Position numbers and translations under genes: made by a program | Source of the DNA: Serratia entomophila | GTDB taxonomy: Bacteria; Pseudomonadota; Gammaproteobacteria; Enterobacterales; Enterobacteriaceae | Length of the DNA stretch: 64,000 bases | Direction: 5' to 3' | Assembly (NCBI RefSeq): GCF_021462285.1 | Contig: NZ_CP082787.1 | Location: forward strand, 496,001-560,000 | In this document: positions 14,930-24,364 of the stretch, piece after piece | How the letters are laid out: each line of letters begins with the position of its first letter | Position numbering within the stretch: position 1 is the stretch's first letter | The notes under the pieces: model-generated | The model's database searches: none | Seen by the model: only the letters and a program-made list of their open reading frames with translations | Told to the model about the DNA's origin: nothing

Positions 14930-16120
14930 GTGCAACAACGTGAAGTGGTTATTGTGGCCGCCACCCGCACCCCGGTGGGCGGCTTTCACGGCGCGCTGGC
15001 GCCGCTGACGGCGGTGGAACTCGGCACCGTGGTGGTGAAAGCGCTGCTGGAACGCAGCGGCGTGCCGCCGCAGCAGGTGGATGAAGTGATCCTCGGCCAG
15101 GTGCTGACCGCCGGCTGCGGCCAGAACCCGGCGCGGCAGACGGCGTTGAACGCCGGGCTGCCCGATGCGGTGCCGGCGCTGACCGTCAACAAGGTGTGCG
15201 GCTCGGGCCTGAAGGCTGTCCAGTTGGCGGTGCAGGCCATCCGCTGCGGCGACGCCGAAGCCGTCATCGCCGGCGGCCAGGAGAGCATGAGCCAGTCGCC
15301 CTACCTGATGAACGGCGCGCGCGCCGGTCTGCGCCTCGGCCACGCCCAGCTGGTCGACAGCGTGATCCACGACGGCCTGTGGGACGCCTTCAACGATTAC
15401 CACATGGGCATCACCGCCGAGAATCTGGCGGAGAAATACGCCATCAGCCGCGAAGAGCAGGACGGGTTTGCGCTGGCTTCGCAGCAGAAGGCCCAGGCGG
15501 CGCAGCAGGCCGGGCGCTTTGCGCAGGAAATAACCCCGGTCACGGTGCCGAAGCCGAAGGGCGAAGCGCTGCGCGTCGAGCGCGACGAACAGCCGCGCGG
15601 CGACACCAGCCTGGAAGGGCTGGCGCGGCTGCGCCCGGCGTTTCGCCAAGAGGGGACGGTGACCGCCGGCAATGCGTCATCGCTGAACGACGGCGCGGCG
15701 GCGGTGCTGCTGATGAGCGCCGAAAAGGCCGCCGAGCTGCAGTTGCCGGTGCTGGCGCGCATTGCCGGCTATGCCGCCGCGGGCGTCGATCCGGCGTTCA
15801 TGGGCATCGGCCCGGTGCCCGCCGCGCGCCGCTGTCTGGAGAAGGCCGGCTGGTCGCTGGACGAGGTCGATCTGATCGAAGCCAACGAAGCCTTCGCCGC
15901 GCAGGCGCTGGCGGTGGGTAAGGAGCTGGGCTGGGATGCGGAGCGGGTTAACGTCAACGGCGGGGCGATAGCGTTGGGCCACCCGATCGGCGCTTCCGGC
16001 TGCCGCATTCTGGTCACGCTGCTGCACGAGATGCAGCGCCGTGAAGTGAACAAGGGGCTGGCGATGCTGTGCATCGGCGGCGGGCAGGGCGTGGCGCTGG
16101 CGGTTGAGCGCGTTGGATAA
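14930..16120 (+). CDS. Acetyl-CoA C-acetyltransferase (thiolase)
   Basis: 396 residues from the GTG at 14930, placed 5 bp after GAGG; an upstream in-frame GTG at 14924 overlaps the ribosome site. All thiolase residues are present: nucleophilic Cys90 ([11 protein letters not shown]), the NEAFAAQ loop, [14 protein letters not shown] with the catalytic His, and LCIGGGQG with the second Cys. It splits acetoacetyl-CoA into two acetyl-CoA, the exit step of ketone-body breakdown. Operon position between the CoA transferase and the hydroxyacyl-CoA dehydrogenase fits this use. Confidence 0.92.
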   Translation: MQQREVVIVAATRTPVGGFHGALAPLTAVELGTVVVKALLERSGVPPQQVDEVILGQVLTAGCGQNPARQTALNAGLPDAVPALTVNKVCGSGLKAVQLAVQAIRCGDAEAVIAGGQESMSQSPYLMNGARAGLRLGHAQLVDSVIHDGLWDAFNDYHMGITAENLAEKYAISREEQDGFALASQQKAQAAQQAGRFAQEITPVTVPKPKGEALRVERDEQPRGDTSLEGLARLRPAFRQEGTVTAGNASSLNDGAAAVLLMSAEKAAELQLPVLARIAGYAAAGVDPAFMGIGPVPAARRCLEKAGWSLDEVDLIEANEAFAAQALAVGKELGWDAERVNVNGGAIALGHPIGASGCRILVTLLHEMQRREVNKGLAMLCIGGGQGVALAVERVG

Positions 16121-16132
16121 CCCGAGGAGATC

Positions 16133-17059
16133 ATGATGCGTTCACCTGAGTATGTGGTGCTGGGCGCCGGGCTGATGGGGGTTGGCATCGCCAGCCACTT
16201 TGCCCGCCACGGCCACGCGGTGCTGCTGTATGACCCGGATCCGCAGCGGCTGGCGGAAGCGCCGGCGGTAGTGGGCGGCATTCTGGCGGAGCTGAGCGCG
16301 GTGGGGCAGTTCGCCGCCGCCGATCGTGACGCCGCGCTGGCGCGGCTGAGCGTGAGCGGCCAACTGAACGACGTGGCGCGCGCCCGGCTGCTGATCGAAG
16401 CGATCCCCGAGCGGCTCGAGCTGAAGCACGCGCTGTACGAGCAGCTGGAGGGGCTGATCGCCGACGACGCGGTGATCGCCAGCAACACCAGCGGCCTGCC
16501 GCCGGACGAGCTGGCGGTGCGCATGACCCATCCGCAGCGGCTGCTGATCGCCCATTTCTGGAACCCGCCGCACCTGATCCCGCTGGTGGAGATCGTGCCC
16601 GGCAGCGCCACCGAGCCGCGTCATCTGGCGGCGGTGCAGGCGCTGCTGAGCGGCATGGCGCTGGAGGCGGTAGTGCTGGATCGCGCCGCGCCGGGCTTTG
16701 TCGGCAACCGGCTGCAGTTTGCGGTGCTGCGCGAGGCGCTGCACATCGTGTACAGCGGCATCGCCAGCGCCGAGGTGGTGGATCAGGTGATGCGCGCCTC
16801 GCTGGGGCGGCGCTATGCGATGGTCGGCCCGCTGGAGGCCGCCGACATGACCGGGCTGGAAACGGTGGCGGATATCGCCCGCCACCTGCTGCCGGAGCTG
16901 GCGACCGATAGCGGCATGATGGCGCTGGTGGCGCAGCGCCTGCAGCAGGGCGATACCGGGCTGCGCAGCGGCCAGGGGTTTTATCGCTGGGATGAAGCGC
17001 GCAGGGAGCGCATCCAACAGAGGCGGGCGCACCAGCTGCGCTTTGCCCTGAAACCTTAA
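16133..17059 (+). CDS. 3-hydroxyacyl-CoA dehydrogenase (NAD-dependent)
   Basis: 308 residues. The N-terminal Rossmann fold starts VVLGAGLMGVGIASHFARHG (GxGxxG). LIEAIPERLELKHALY, SNTSGLPP and LLIAHFWNPPHLIPLVEIVPG include the catalytic His and the substrate-binding Asn/Ser. The C-terminal helical domain carries PGFVGNRLQ. The enzyme interconverts 3-hydroxybutyryl-CoA (or a related acid) and acetoacetyl-CoA, which gives the operon a second route into acetoacetyl-CoA. A carnitine- or gulonate-dehydrogenase-like specificity cannot be excluded, since these share the fold. Confidence 0.85.
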   Translation: MMRSPEYVVLGAGLMGVGIASHFARHGHAVLLYDPDPQRLAEAPAVVGGILAELSAVGQFAAADRDAALARLSVSGQLNDVARARLLIEAIPERLELKHALYEQLEGLIADDAVIASNTSGLPPDELAVRMTHPQRLLIAHFWNPPHLIPLVEIVPGSATEPRHLAAVQALLSGMALEAVVLDRAAPGFVGNRLQFAVLREALHIVYSGIASAEVVDQVMRASLGRRYAMVGPLEAADMTGLETVADIARHLLPELATDSGMMALVAQRLQQGDTGLRSGQGFYRWDEARRERIQQRRAHQLRFALKP

Positions 17060-17104
17060 TTTCTCACTCCGTACCTGACAATAACAATGAGACTGAGGTG
17101 ACCG

Positions 17105-18496
17105 ATGAGCGTTTTGATTGCCCTGGCAGCACTGGGATTACTGATGCTGGCCGCCTACCGCGGCTACAGCGTGATTTTGTTCGCCCCGATCGCCGCGCTG
17201 GGCGCGGTACTGTTGACCGACCCCGGCGCGGTGGCGCCGACCTTCACCGGGCTGTTTATGGAAAAAATGGTTGGCTTCGTCAAACTCTACTTCCCGGTGT
17301 TCCTGCTGGGGGCGGTGTTCGGCAAGCTGATTGAGCTGTCCGGTTTTTCCCGCTCGATCGTAGCGGCGGCGATCAACCTCCTCGGCCGCCGCCACGCCAT
17401 TCCGGTGATCGTGCTGGTGTGCGCGCTGCTGACCTACGGCGGGGTATCGTTGTTCGTGGTGGCGTTCGCGGTGTATCCGTTCGCCGCCGAGCTGTTCCGC
17501 CAGAGCGGCATTCCCAAGCGGCTGATCCCGGCGACGGTGGCGCTCGGCGCGTTCTCCTTCACCATGGATGCCTTGCCCGGCACGCCGCAGATCCAGAACA
17601 TCATCCCGACCAGTTTCTTCGGCACCAACGCCTGGGCCGCGCCCTGGCTGGGGCTGATCGGCTCGCTGTTCATCATTGCGGTCGGGCTGCTGTATCTTGA
17701 ACGCCAGCGGCGCAAGGCGCAGCTGAGCGGCGAGGGCTACGGCACCGAACTGCAGAACGAACCGGAAACCCCGGACAACATCAACCTGCCCAATCCGCTG
17801 ATCGCCATTATGCCGTTGATCCTGGTCGGGCTGCTCAACCTCGGTTTCACTCACTGGATCCCGCAGTGGTATGGCGCCAGCCACCAGCTGCTGCTGCCGG
17901 GGCTGGCCAAGCCCATCGTCACCGAAGTCGGCAAGATCACCGCCATCTGGGCGGTGGAGGCGGCGCTGGTGTCGGGTATTCTGCTGGTGGTGGTTTTCGG
18001 CTTGCGCAATATTCGCGGGCGGCTGGCGGAAGGCAGCAAAACCGCGGTCAGCGGGGCGATTCTGGCGGCGATGAACACCGCCTCGGAATACGGCTTCGGC
18101 GCGGTGATCGCCGCGCTGCCGGGCTTTATGGCGCTGTCGCACGCGCTGGCGGCCATTCCCAATCCGCTGCTGAATGAGGCCGTCAGCGTTACCCTGCTGG
18201 CCGGCATCACCGGCTCGGCCTCCGGCGGCATGAGCATCGCGCTGGCGGCGATGTCCGACAGCTTCATCGCCGCAGCCCATGCGGCGCAAATTCCGCTGGA
18301 AGTGCTGCACCGGGTGGCCGCGATGGCCAGCGGCGGCATGGATACCCTGCCGCACAACGGCGCGGTGATCACCCTGTTGGCGATCACCGGCCTCAGCCAC
18401 CGGCAGGCCTATGGCGGCATCTTCGCCATCACCCTGATCAAGAGCGCCGCGGTGCTGTTCGTTATCGGCGTGTTCTACCTGACCGGCATTGTTTAA
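17105..18496 (+). CDS. GntP-family permease, probable 3-hydroxybutyrate/short hydroxyacid importer
   Basis: 463 residues with about 12 transmembrane helices, no signal peptide. GntP family members (gluconate, D-serine, hydroxybutyrate) are proton symporters; the C-terminal region with GITGSASGGMSIALAAM and MDTLPHNGAVITLL is characteristic. Located immediately before the hydroxybutyrate dehydrogenase gene (12 bp), so the natural substrate is most likely D-3-hydroxybutyrate or acetoacetate. Confidence 0.87.
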   Translation: MSVLIALAALGLLMLAAYRGYSVILFAPIAALGAVLLTDPGAVAPTFTGLFMEKMVGFVKLYFPVFLLGAVFGKLIELSGFSRSIVAAAINLLGRRHAIPVIVLVCALLTYGGVSLFVVAFAVYPFAAELFRQSGIPKRLIPATVALGAFSFTMDALPGTPQIQNIIPTSFFGTNAWAAPWLGLIGSLFIIAVGLLYLERQRRKAQLSGEGYGTELQNEPETPDNINLPNPLIAIMPLILVGLLNLGFTHWIPQWYGASHQLLLPGLAKPIVTEVGKITAIWAVEAALVSGILLVVVFGLRNIRGRLAEGSKTAVSGAILAAMNTASEYGFGAVIAALPGFMALSHALAAIPNPLLNEAVSVTLLAGITGSASGGMSIALAAMSDSFIAAAHAAQIPLEVLHRVAAMASGGMDTLPHNGAVITLLAITGLSHRQAYGGIFAITLIKSAAVLFVIGVFYLTGIV

Positions 18497-18508
18497 AGGA
18501 GCGATACC

Positions 18509-19279
18509 ATGAGTTTACAAGGCAAAACCGCGCTGGTGACCGGCTCGACCAGCGGCATCGGCCTCGGGCTGGCGGCCAGCCTGGCCGCCGCCGGCGCACG
18601 CGTGATCCTCAACGGCTTCGGCGACGTGGAGCAGGCGCGGGAACAGATCGCCCGGCTGGGCGCGCAGCCCGGCTATCACGGCGCCGATCTCAGCGATCCC
18701 GAACAGATCGCCGACATGATGCGCTATGCCGAACGGGAGTTCGGCGGGGTGGACATTCTGGTGAATAACGCCGGCATTCAGCATGTGGCGCCGGTGGACC
18801 AGTTCCCGGTCGACAAATGGAACGCCATTATCGCCATCAACCTGTCGTCGGTGTTCCACACCAGCCGGCTGGCGCTGCCCGGTATGCGCCGGCGCAACTG
18901 GGGGCGCATCATCAACCTGGCCTCGGTGCACGGGCTGGTGGCCTCGAAGGACAAATCGGCCTACGTGGCGGCCAAGCACGGCGTGGTGGGGCTGACCAAA
19001 ACCCTGGCGCTGGAAACCGCGCGCACGCCGATCACCTGCAACGCCATCTGCCCCGGCTGGGTGCTGACGCCGCTGGTGCAGCAGCAAATCGACCAGCGCA
19101 TCGCCGCCGGGGTGGAACCGCTGCAGGCGCGTAACGATCTGCTGGCGGAGAAGCAGCCTTCGCAGGAGTTCGTTACCCCGCAGCAGCTTGGCGAACTGGC
19201 GCTGTTTCTGTGCAGCGAGGCGGCGGTACAGGTGCGCGGCGCCGCCTGGAACATGGACGGCGGCTGGCTGGCGCAGTAA
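18509..19279 (+). CDS. bdhA: D-3-hydroxybutyrate dehydrogenase
   Basis: 256-residue short-chain dehydrogenase with TGSTSGIGLGLA (NAD loop, residues 11-22), NNAG at 86-89 and the catalytic Ser139, Tyr152 and Lys156. Additional hydroxybutyrate-dehydrogenase features are IQHVAPVDQFPVDKW and the C-terminal AWNMDGGWLAQ. It oxidises D-3-hydroxybutyrate to acetoacetate in the cytoplasm. Last gene of the operon, followed by a 9-bp-stem hairpin. Confidence 0.92.
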   Translation: MSLQGKTALVTGSTSGIGLGLAASLAAAGARVILNGFGDVEQAREQIARLGAQPGYHGADLSDPEQIADMMRYAEREFGGVDILVNNAGIQHVAPVDQFPVDKWNAIIAINLSSVFHTSRLALPGMRRRNWGRIINLASVHGLVASKDKSAYVAAKHGVVGLTKTLALETARTPITCNAICPGWVLTPLVQQQIDQRIAAGVEPLQARNDLLAEKQPSQEFVTPQQLGELALFLCSEAAVQVRGAAWNMDGGWLAQ

Positions 19280-19288
19280 TTTCCCTTC

Positions 19289-19310
19289 CGGAGCGCGCCG
19301 CCGCGCTCCG
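19289..19310 (+). terminator. Hairpin at the end of the 3-hydroxybutyrate operon
   Basis: CGGAGCGCG and CGCGCTCCG form a perfect 9-bp stem around CCGC, 10 bp after the bdhA stop. Only a short T-rich tail (TTATTA) follows, so termination may be partial. Confidence 0.75.
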
Positions 19311-19642
19311 TTATTACCGCTATAAATAATATCAATTCGTGATGATTTACCCTGAGTAATAATATTTATTTGTTATTAACTATGAAAAAACGCGGGTAAC
19401 AGTTCGGGTATTTTTCCGATTCAAAAGAGCGAATTGGTTTATTAAATGTTCGATAAATTACATTTTATTTCCCTGGGTTACAATTAAATACCTTTGTGGC
19501 GAAAATCAATCCCGTTTCAGATAACGACAGGCTATGACATGAAATTTTAACTCTTGCGCCATTTGCACACATCGGGTAATTGTTTATGCGTGGCTTAAGA
19601 CCACCGTATTAATAAAAATAACTTATTCGGGCAGGGGTAATA
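19311..19642 (+). promoter_or_regulatory. AT-rich leader of the porin gene
   Basis: About 330 bp without a gene, clearly richer in A and T than its surroundings, as usual before enterobacterial porin genes. Several TATAAT-like hexamers are present (for example around 19320-19330 and 19603-19625), and I cannot choose one with confidence. No specific operator recognised. Confidence 0.4.
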
Positions 19643-20779
19643 ATGAGAAACATAAGAACGCCAATATTTATTGGCGGCGTCGTGCTGTCGGCGTTATCCG
19701 GCGGCGCGCAGGCTGAGATCACCATTTTAGATAAAAACCCGCAGAGCAATGTGTTGCTGGCGCCGCTCAGTTTAAAGGTGGGCGGCAGCATTCGCCCCGA
19801 GTGGATCTTCAATAACGGCCCGGAACCGGGCTATTACAAAAACGGCCACGACGGCGGCACCCGTTTCCGCTTCAGCGGCGACTATGCGCTGACGCAGGAC
19901 ACCTCAATTATCGGCTACTACGAGTGGGGCGTCGATCTGGCGCACGCGCTGAGCTGGGACGGCCACTACAACGAAGACGGCCAGCGCGACTATCAGCGCC
20001 AACTCTACGCCGGCTTTAAAGACGACCGCTACGGCACCTTAACCTATGGCCATCAGTACGGCATTTATTATTCCGTGGTGGGCATTAAAAGCGACGTCTG
20101 GGATAACGACGGCCATGCGGGCGGCACCGGCATCGGTATTTCCGGCGACTACGACGGCGGCAATAAACCGAAGAACAGCATTAAATACACCAACGATTTC
20201 GGCCCGGTTACCTTATACGCTAACTATTTATTGCCGGAAGACGATCTGCATACCGCCGATAATCTCAGCTATCGCCGCAAGGGCGGCGGCGGGTTGGGCT
20301 TCGACTATAAGGTGACGAAAGAATTAACCTTCAGCGCCGCCTACAGCTACACCGACGCGAAGATTAAAGACAACCTGTATAACGAGAAAGATTACCACCA
20401 GCAGCTGTCCGGCACTGCGCTGACCTGGCAGCCGAACAACTGGTATATCGTCGGCACCGCCAGCTATTACAAAGACTACGTGCCGAGCACCCGCGAACGC
20501 ACGCTGTCGCACTTCTTCGCCGGCGACGGCTATGGGGTGGAGGGATTTGTCGGCTATACCTTCAACATCGACAAGCCGTTCCTGAAGTCTATCCAGCCTT
20601 ACGTGGCGGCGGATTCGCTGCAGTTGAAGGGCGACGAGGAATACCACGCCAACCACGTTTACCTCGGCGCGGGCACCACCATCGGTTACGGGCTGTCGGT
20701 GTACGTCGAACGCACCCTGGCCCACAGCAGCGACAAAGAGCCGGACTCCACCTGGGTCACGGTGTTCTACGACTTCTGA
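19643..20779 (+). CDS. Outer-membrane porin (beta-barrel)
   Basis: 378 residues with a signal peptide (cleavage after GGAQA, about residue 24) and a sequence made of alternating aromatic beta strands (TRFRFSGDYALTQDTSIIGYYEWGVD, given here only in part of its length, then YAGFKDDRYGTLTYGHQYG) ending in VFYDF, with the C-terminal Phe required for BAM assembly. YAGFKDDRYGTLTYGHQYG is the constriction-loop region of Gram-negative porins. It follows the hydroxybutyrate operon but has its own promoter region and a strong terminator. It may admit small acids, but no substrate can be read from the sequence. Confidence 0.85.
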   Translation: MRNIRTPIFIGGVVLSALSGGAQAEITILDKNPQSNVLLAPLSLKVGGSIRPEWIFNNGPEPGYYKNGHDGGTRFRFSGDYALTQDTSIIGYYEWGVDLAHALSWDGHYNEDGQRDYQRQLYAGFKDDRYGTLTYGHQYGIYYSVVGIKSDVWDNDGHAGGTGIGISGDYDGGNKPKNSIKYTNDFGPVTLYANYLLPEDDLHTADNLSYRRKGGGGLGFDYKVTKELTFSAAYSYTDAKIKDNLYNEKDYHQQLSGTALTWQPNNWYIVGTASYYKDYVPSTRERTLSHFFAGDGYGVEGFVGYTFNIDKPFLKSIQPYVAADSLQLKGDEEYHANHVYLGAGTTIGYGLSVYVERTLAHSSDKEPDSTWVTVFYDF

Positions 20780-20789
20780 TGCGTGACTC

Positions 20790-20813
20790 AAGCCGGCGAA
20801 AGCCGGCTTTTTT
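20790..20813 (+). terminator. Rho-independent terminator after the porin gene
   Basis: AAGCCGGC-GAAA-GCCGGCTT followed by TTTT. It overlaps the end of the convergent AraC gene and probably works in both directions. Confidence 0.92.
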
Positions 20814-21633
20814 ACATGGTGATAATGCCGCCGGCCGTTGGGCCAGAGGCGTTTCTCTCCGCCAGATAGCGCGCCGGGGGTTTGCCCACCGCTTTCCTGA
20901 ACATGGTGACGAAGCCGCTGGCGCTCTCGTAACCCAGATCCAGCGCGATCCGCTGCACGCTTTCCCCCTGAGTTAACCGCTGCAGCGCCAGCATCACGTG
21001 CAGCTGGCGCCGCCAGTGGCCGAAGCTCATCCCCATTTGTTGCTGCAGCGTACGGCTGAGCGAGCGCTCGCTCATGCCGATGCGCTGCGCCCACTGGCTG
21101 AGGGTCGATTTGTCCGCCGGGCTTTGCAGCATGCGCTCCATCAGCTGGCGGATGCGCGCATCGTCGGACACCGGCAGGTGCAGGTTTTCTATCGGCGCGG
21201 CCGCCAGCTGATCCAGCAGCACCGCCGTCAGCCGCCCCTCCGGCCCCTGTTCGTCGTAGAAGGGATCGAAGGTGCTGGCCTGCAGCAGCAGCTCGCGCAG
21301 CAGCGGCGATACCGACAGCGTGCAGCAGCTCTGCGGCAGGTGAGCGGCGGCCAGGGGATCGACAAACAGGCAATAGGCTTCGGTCGAGCCGGCCCCCTGC
21401 GCATTGTGCAGTACGTTGCCGGGCATCCACAGCGCGCACTGCGGCGGCACCAGCCACAGGCCGTTCTCCACCTCGCAGCGGATCATGCCGCGCACGGTGT
21501 AGATCAGCTGCGCCTTGCGATGGCGATGCGGGGCCACTTCCCAGTCTTCATCAATAGTCGAACTTTGCGCCGCGAAGATGGCGCGCGGCACCTGGTCGAT
21601 ATCAAAGCGCGGGCGGGTGATGTGTACTGTCAT
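20812..21633 (-). CDS. AraC-family transcriptional regulator (cupin sensor type)
   Basis: 273 residues from the ATG at 21631-21633; a longer frame upstream reads AT-rich sequence and is unlikely. N-terminal cupin-like sensor domain (HRHRKAQLIYTVRGMIRCEVE, shown in part; then WMPGNVLH), C-terminal double helix-turn-helix (LSQWAQRIGMSERSLSR and VQRIALDLGYESASGFVTMFRK). The layout is that of NimR/YeaM-type regulators, which usually control a neighbouring efflux gene; here no transporter is adjacent, and the target is unknown. Confidence 0.82.
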   Translation of the reverse strand: MTVHITRPRFDIDQVPRAIFAAQSSTIDEDWEVAPHRHRKAQLIYTVRGMIRCEVENGLWLVPPQCALWMPGNVLHNAQGAGSTEAYCLFVDPLAAAHLPQSCCTLSVSPLLRELLLQASTFDPFYDEQGPEGRLTAVLLDQLAAAPIENLHLPVSDDARIRQLMERMLQSPADKSTLSQWAQRIGMSERSLSRTLQQQMGMSFGHWRRQLHVMLALQRLTQGESVQRIALDLGYESASGFVTMFRKAVGKPPARYLAERNASGPTAGGIITM

Positions 21634-21753
21634 GAGAATTATTCTCACTTTGGCGTAAATGAAAAATATTATGTCCTGATTGCGCAATGCGGTCTAGCGT
21701 CGCCGCCGATAAAGTAAGCGTCTGTGCCAAGTGCCTTTTCAAGGATGCCTATA

Positions 21754-22131
21754 ATGTCTCTAGATTCCGCTAATTTTCCGCTGGTGTGGATGCGTCGGAA
21801 CGGGCGCGATACTCAGGCCGAACTGGCCGCGTTCAGCGCGCTGCTGGCGCGCGCCGAACCCTTCGTCATTTTATCCGATCGCCGCGTGGGGGACGCCGGG
21901 GAAGAGCCCAACCGCGACCAGCGCACTCAGGTGGCGCTGTGGAAGCGCGATAACCGCGAGGCGCTGAAGCGGTGGGTGAAGGGCATGATCATGCTCGAGC
22001 CGGACGCGGCACAATGCGCGGCGGCCGAAGCCTTTGCCGAATACGCCGCCAAATTCTGGGGCTACCCGGTGCTGGTCGCCGCCGATGAGGCGCGGGCACG
22101 GCTGCTGGCCGTCACTTTACTGAGCGAATGA
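21754..22131 (+). CDS. Conserved-looking cytoplasmic protein of unknown function (125 aa)
   Basis: The start is the ATG at 21754 with AAGGA 8 bp before; ten further upstream codons lack support. The protein has no signal peptide or membrane helix. Features seen: LVWMRRNGRDTQAELAAFSALL, VILSDRR near the middle and WVKGMIMLEPD. It ends 10 bp before the next regulator gene and may be co-transcribed with it. I do not recognise the family. Confidence 0.65.
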   Translation: MSLDSANFPLVWMRRNGRDTQAELAAFSALLARAEPFVILSDRRVGDAGEEPNRDQRTQVALWKRDNREALKRWVKGMIMLEPDAAQCAAAEAFAEYAAKFWGYPVLVAADEARARLLAVTLLSE

Positions 22132-22141
22132 GGAGATGCCG

Positions 22142-23017
22142 ATGCATCAGCAACAGGTAATTGCGCAACTGCTGGCCTGGATCGAGCAGAGCCTGGATCA
22201 GCCGTTGACGCTGGACGATATCGCCGCCAAATCCGGCTATTCCAAGTGGCACCTGCAGCGCATGTTCAAACAGCAGACCGGACATATTCTCGGCACCTAC
22301 GCCCGGCGCAGAAGGCTGACCGCCGCCGCGCGCGAGCTGCGGTTGACCAGCACCAGCGTGGCCTGCATCGCCGATACTTACCAGTTCGATTCGCAGCAGA
22401 CCTTTACCCGCGGTTTCCGCAAGCAGTTCGGCCTGCCGCCGGCGGTCTATCGCCGCAGCCAGGACTGGTCAAGCTATGGTCTGCAGCCGCCGCTGCGCCT
22501 GACGGGCGAGCCGCTGCCGCCGGGCGATATCATCACGCTGCCGGCGATGCGGCTGGTCGGCCACACCCAGCGCCGCAGCTGTACGCTGGGGCAGCTGCCG
22601 CACTCGAAATGCGAGCTGCGCCGCCACGCCTGGCGCCAGATGCAGCGCCCGCAGACGCCGCCGGCGGTGGTCTACGGCCTTACCAGCCTGGAGGCCGATC
22701 GCCAGCGCAGCGGCAGCCAGCGCATGGCCTATACCGTCGCGCTGCCGGACGAAGGCGCGGAAGGGGAGCGGGTGCTCATCGAACAGGGCGACTACGCCAG
22801 CTTCGCCTACCAGGGGCAGGCCGAAGGGCTGCAAGACTTTATCGCCCGGCTGTACGACACCGCAATGCCGCAGATGAACGCCATTCGGCGCCCGGGGCAG
22901 GATATCGAGCGTTTCTACCCGGCGCAGGGGGGAAGCTGCCCGTTTGGCGGCGCGGCGATCCGCTGCGAATACCTGATCCCGATCCGCCGCGCAGAGCCGC
23001 TGGCCGCCGCCGGTTAG
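22142..23017 (+). CDS. AraC/Rob-type regulator with GyrI-like effector domain
   Basis: 291 residues. The N-terminal ~105 residues are a MarA/SoxS/Rob DNA-binding domain: LTLDDIAAKSGYSKWHLQRMF and VACIADTYQFDSQQTFTRGFRK, then FGLPPAVYRR. The C-terminal half (about 120-285) is a GyrI/SoxR-binding-like ligand domain (GDYASFAYQGQAEGL and the closing YLIPI). This is the architecture of Rob. Rob proteins activate efflux and stress genes. The ATG at 22142 is preferred over one at 22136 because AGGAG would touch the latter. Confidence 0.85.
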   Translation: MHQQQVIAQLLAWIEQSLDQPLTLDDIAAKSGYSKWHLQRMFKQQTGHILGTYARRRRLTAAARELRLTSTSVACIADTYQFDSQQTFTRGFRKQFGLPPAVYRRSQDWSSYGLQPPLRLTGEPLPPGDIITLPAMRLVGHTQRRSCTLGQLPHSKCELRRHAWRQMQRPQTPPAVVYGLTSLEADRQRSGSQRMAYTVALPDEGAEGERVLIEQGDYASFAYQGQAEGLQDFIARLYDTAMPQMNAIRRPGQDIERFYPAQGGSCPFGGAAIRCEYLIPIRRAEPLAAAG

Positions 23018-23189
23018 CGGCGTTTTTCACATTATTTCGTCTTGGTATCGCCTCAGGTTACAAAAAATTGCGATATTGTTTCGGTAATGGTTCACACTTT
23101 TGCCGATGTGCACATATAATGCGCATCCGGTCATTCATGGCCGCAGAAACCTATACCCATAACTGCCAGTGGCCTCCACCAACACGAAG

Positions 23190-24110
23190 ATGAAAATGAG
23201 CATTCGCGCGTTATTAACCCTGTTTACGGCACTGGTTGCATTCAGCCAGGCTGCCTTCGCCGTTGTATACCCTCTGCCGCCTAAAGACAGCCGTCTGGTG
23301 GGGGAAAACATCCAGATCACCGTGCCGGAAGACAGCAAGCTGCCGCTGGAGAGCTTCGCCGCTCAATACCAGATGGGCCTGAGCAACATGCTGGAAGCCA
23401 ACCCGGGGGTGGATCCTTTCCTGCCGAAGGCCGGCAGCACCCTGACCATCCCGCAGCAGCTGATCCTGCCGGACGCGCCGCGTGAAGGCATCATCATCAA
23501 CAGCGCCGAGATGCGTCTGTACTATTACCCGAAAGGCACCAACACCGTTATCGTGCTGCCAATCGGCATCGGCCAGCTGGGTAAAGATACCCCGCTGAAC
23601 TGGACCACCACGGTGCAGCGCAAGAAAGACGGCCCAACCTGGACGCCAACCGCCAAGATGCGCGCAGAATACGCCGCCGACGGCGAGATCCTGCCGGCGG
23701 TGTTCCCGGCCGGCCCGGACAACCCGATGGGCCTGTATGCGCTGTACGTCGGCCGCCTGTACGCCATCCACGGCACCAACGCCAACTTCGGCATCGGCCT
23801 GCGCGTGAGCCACGGCTGCGTGCGCCTGCGCGCCGACGACATCAAATTCCTGTTCGACAACGTGCCGGTCGGTACCCGCGTGCAGTTCATCAACGAGCCG
23901 GTGAAGGCCAGCGTGGAGCCGGACGGCTCGCGTTACCTGGAAGTGCACAACCCGCTGTCGGCTAACGAAGAGCAGCTGCAGTCCAAGGATCCGGTCCCGC
24001 TGACCCTTTCTGCCCCGGTCGGCAAAGTGCTGATGGACACCGCGGTTAACCAGAGCGAAGTGGACGCGGCGATCAAAGCCCGTTCCGGCATGCCGGTTAA
24101 AGTGAACTGA
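23190..24110 (+). CDS. ldtB: L,D-transpeptidase LdtB (YbiS)
   Basis: 306 residues with a signal peptide (cleavage after AAFA) and an ErfK/YbiS/YcfS/YnhG domain. The catalytic motif [20 protein letters not shown] contains the active Cys in SHGC. The segment [19 protein letters not shown] and [10 protein letters not shown] agree with E. coli LdtB better than with LdtA. LdtB anchors Braun lipoprotein to meso-diaminopimelate of peptidoglycan in the periplasm. A second ATG two codons later (23196) is also possible. A canonical terminator follows. Confidence 0.92.
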   Translation: MKMSIRALLTLFTALVAFSQAAFAVVYPLPPKDSRLVGENIQITVPEDSKLPLESFAAQYQMGLSNMLEANPGVDPFLPKAGSTLTIPQQLILPDAPREGIIINSAEMRLYYYPKGTNTVIVLPIGIGQLGKDTPLNWTTTVQRKKDGPTWTPTAKMRAEYAADGEILPAVFPAGPDNPMGLYALYVGRLYAIHGTNANFGIGLRVSHGCVRLRADDIKFLFDNVPVGTRVQFINEPVKASVEPDGSRYLEVHNPLSANEEQLQSKDPVPLTLSAPVGKVLMDTAVNQSEVDAAIKARSGMPVKVN

Positions 24111-24138
24111 TAGCCGCAGGCTTCAGTGAGAGTGATAA

Positions 24139-24164
24139 AAAGACGCCTGCGGGCGTCTTTTTTT
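24139..24164 (+). terminator. Rho-independent terminator of ldtB
   Basis: AAAGACGCC-TGCG-GGCGTCTTT followed by four further T residues. Confidence 0.95.
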
Positions 24165-24364
24165 ATGCCTGTAAAACATGTTGTTGTGTGTGCGTTCGCA
24201 ATGATGTCCTCAGCGTTGCACAGAAAGAAGTCATTATGCGCGTCATCATGCAAACCGGGTTTCTCATGGTGGTCATCATCAACGTTTGAAGTGATGCTGG
24301 CGGGGAGGAATGCTCTGGAAAAGTATTTCACTCAGTGCTATGTTTTTACAGGAAGCCCGTCGCA

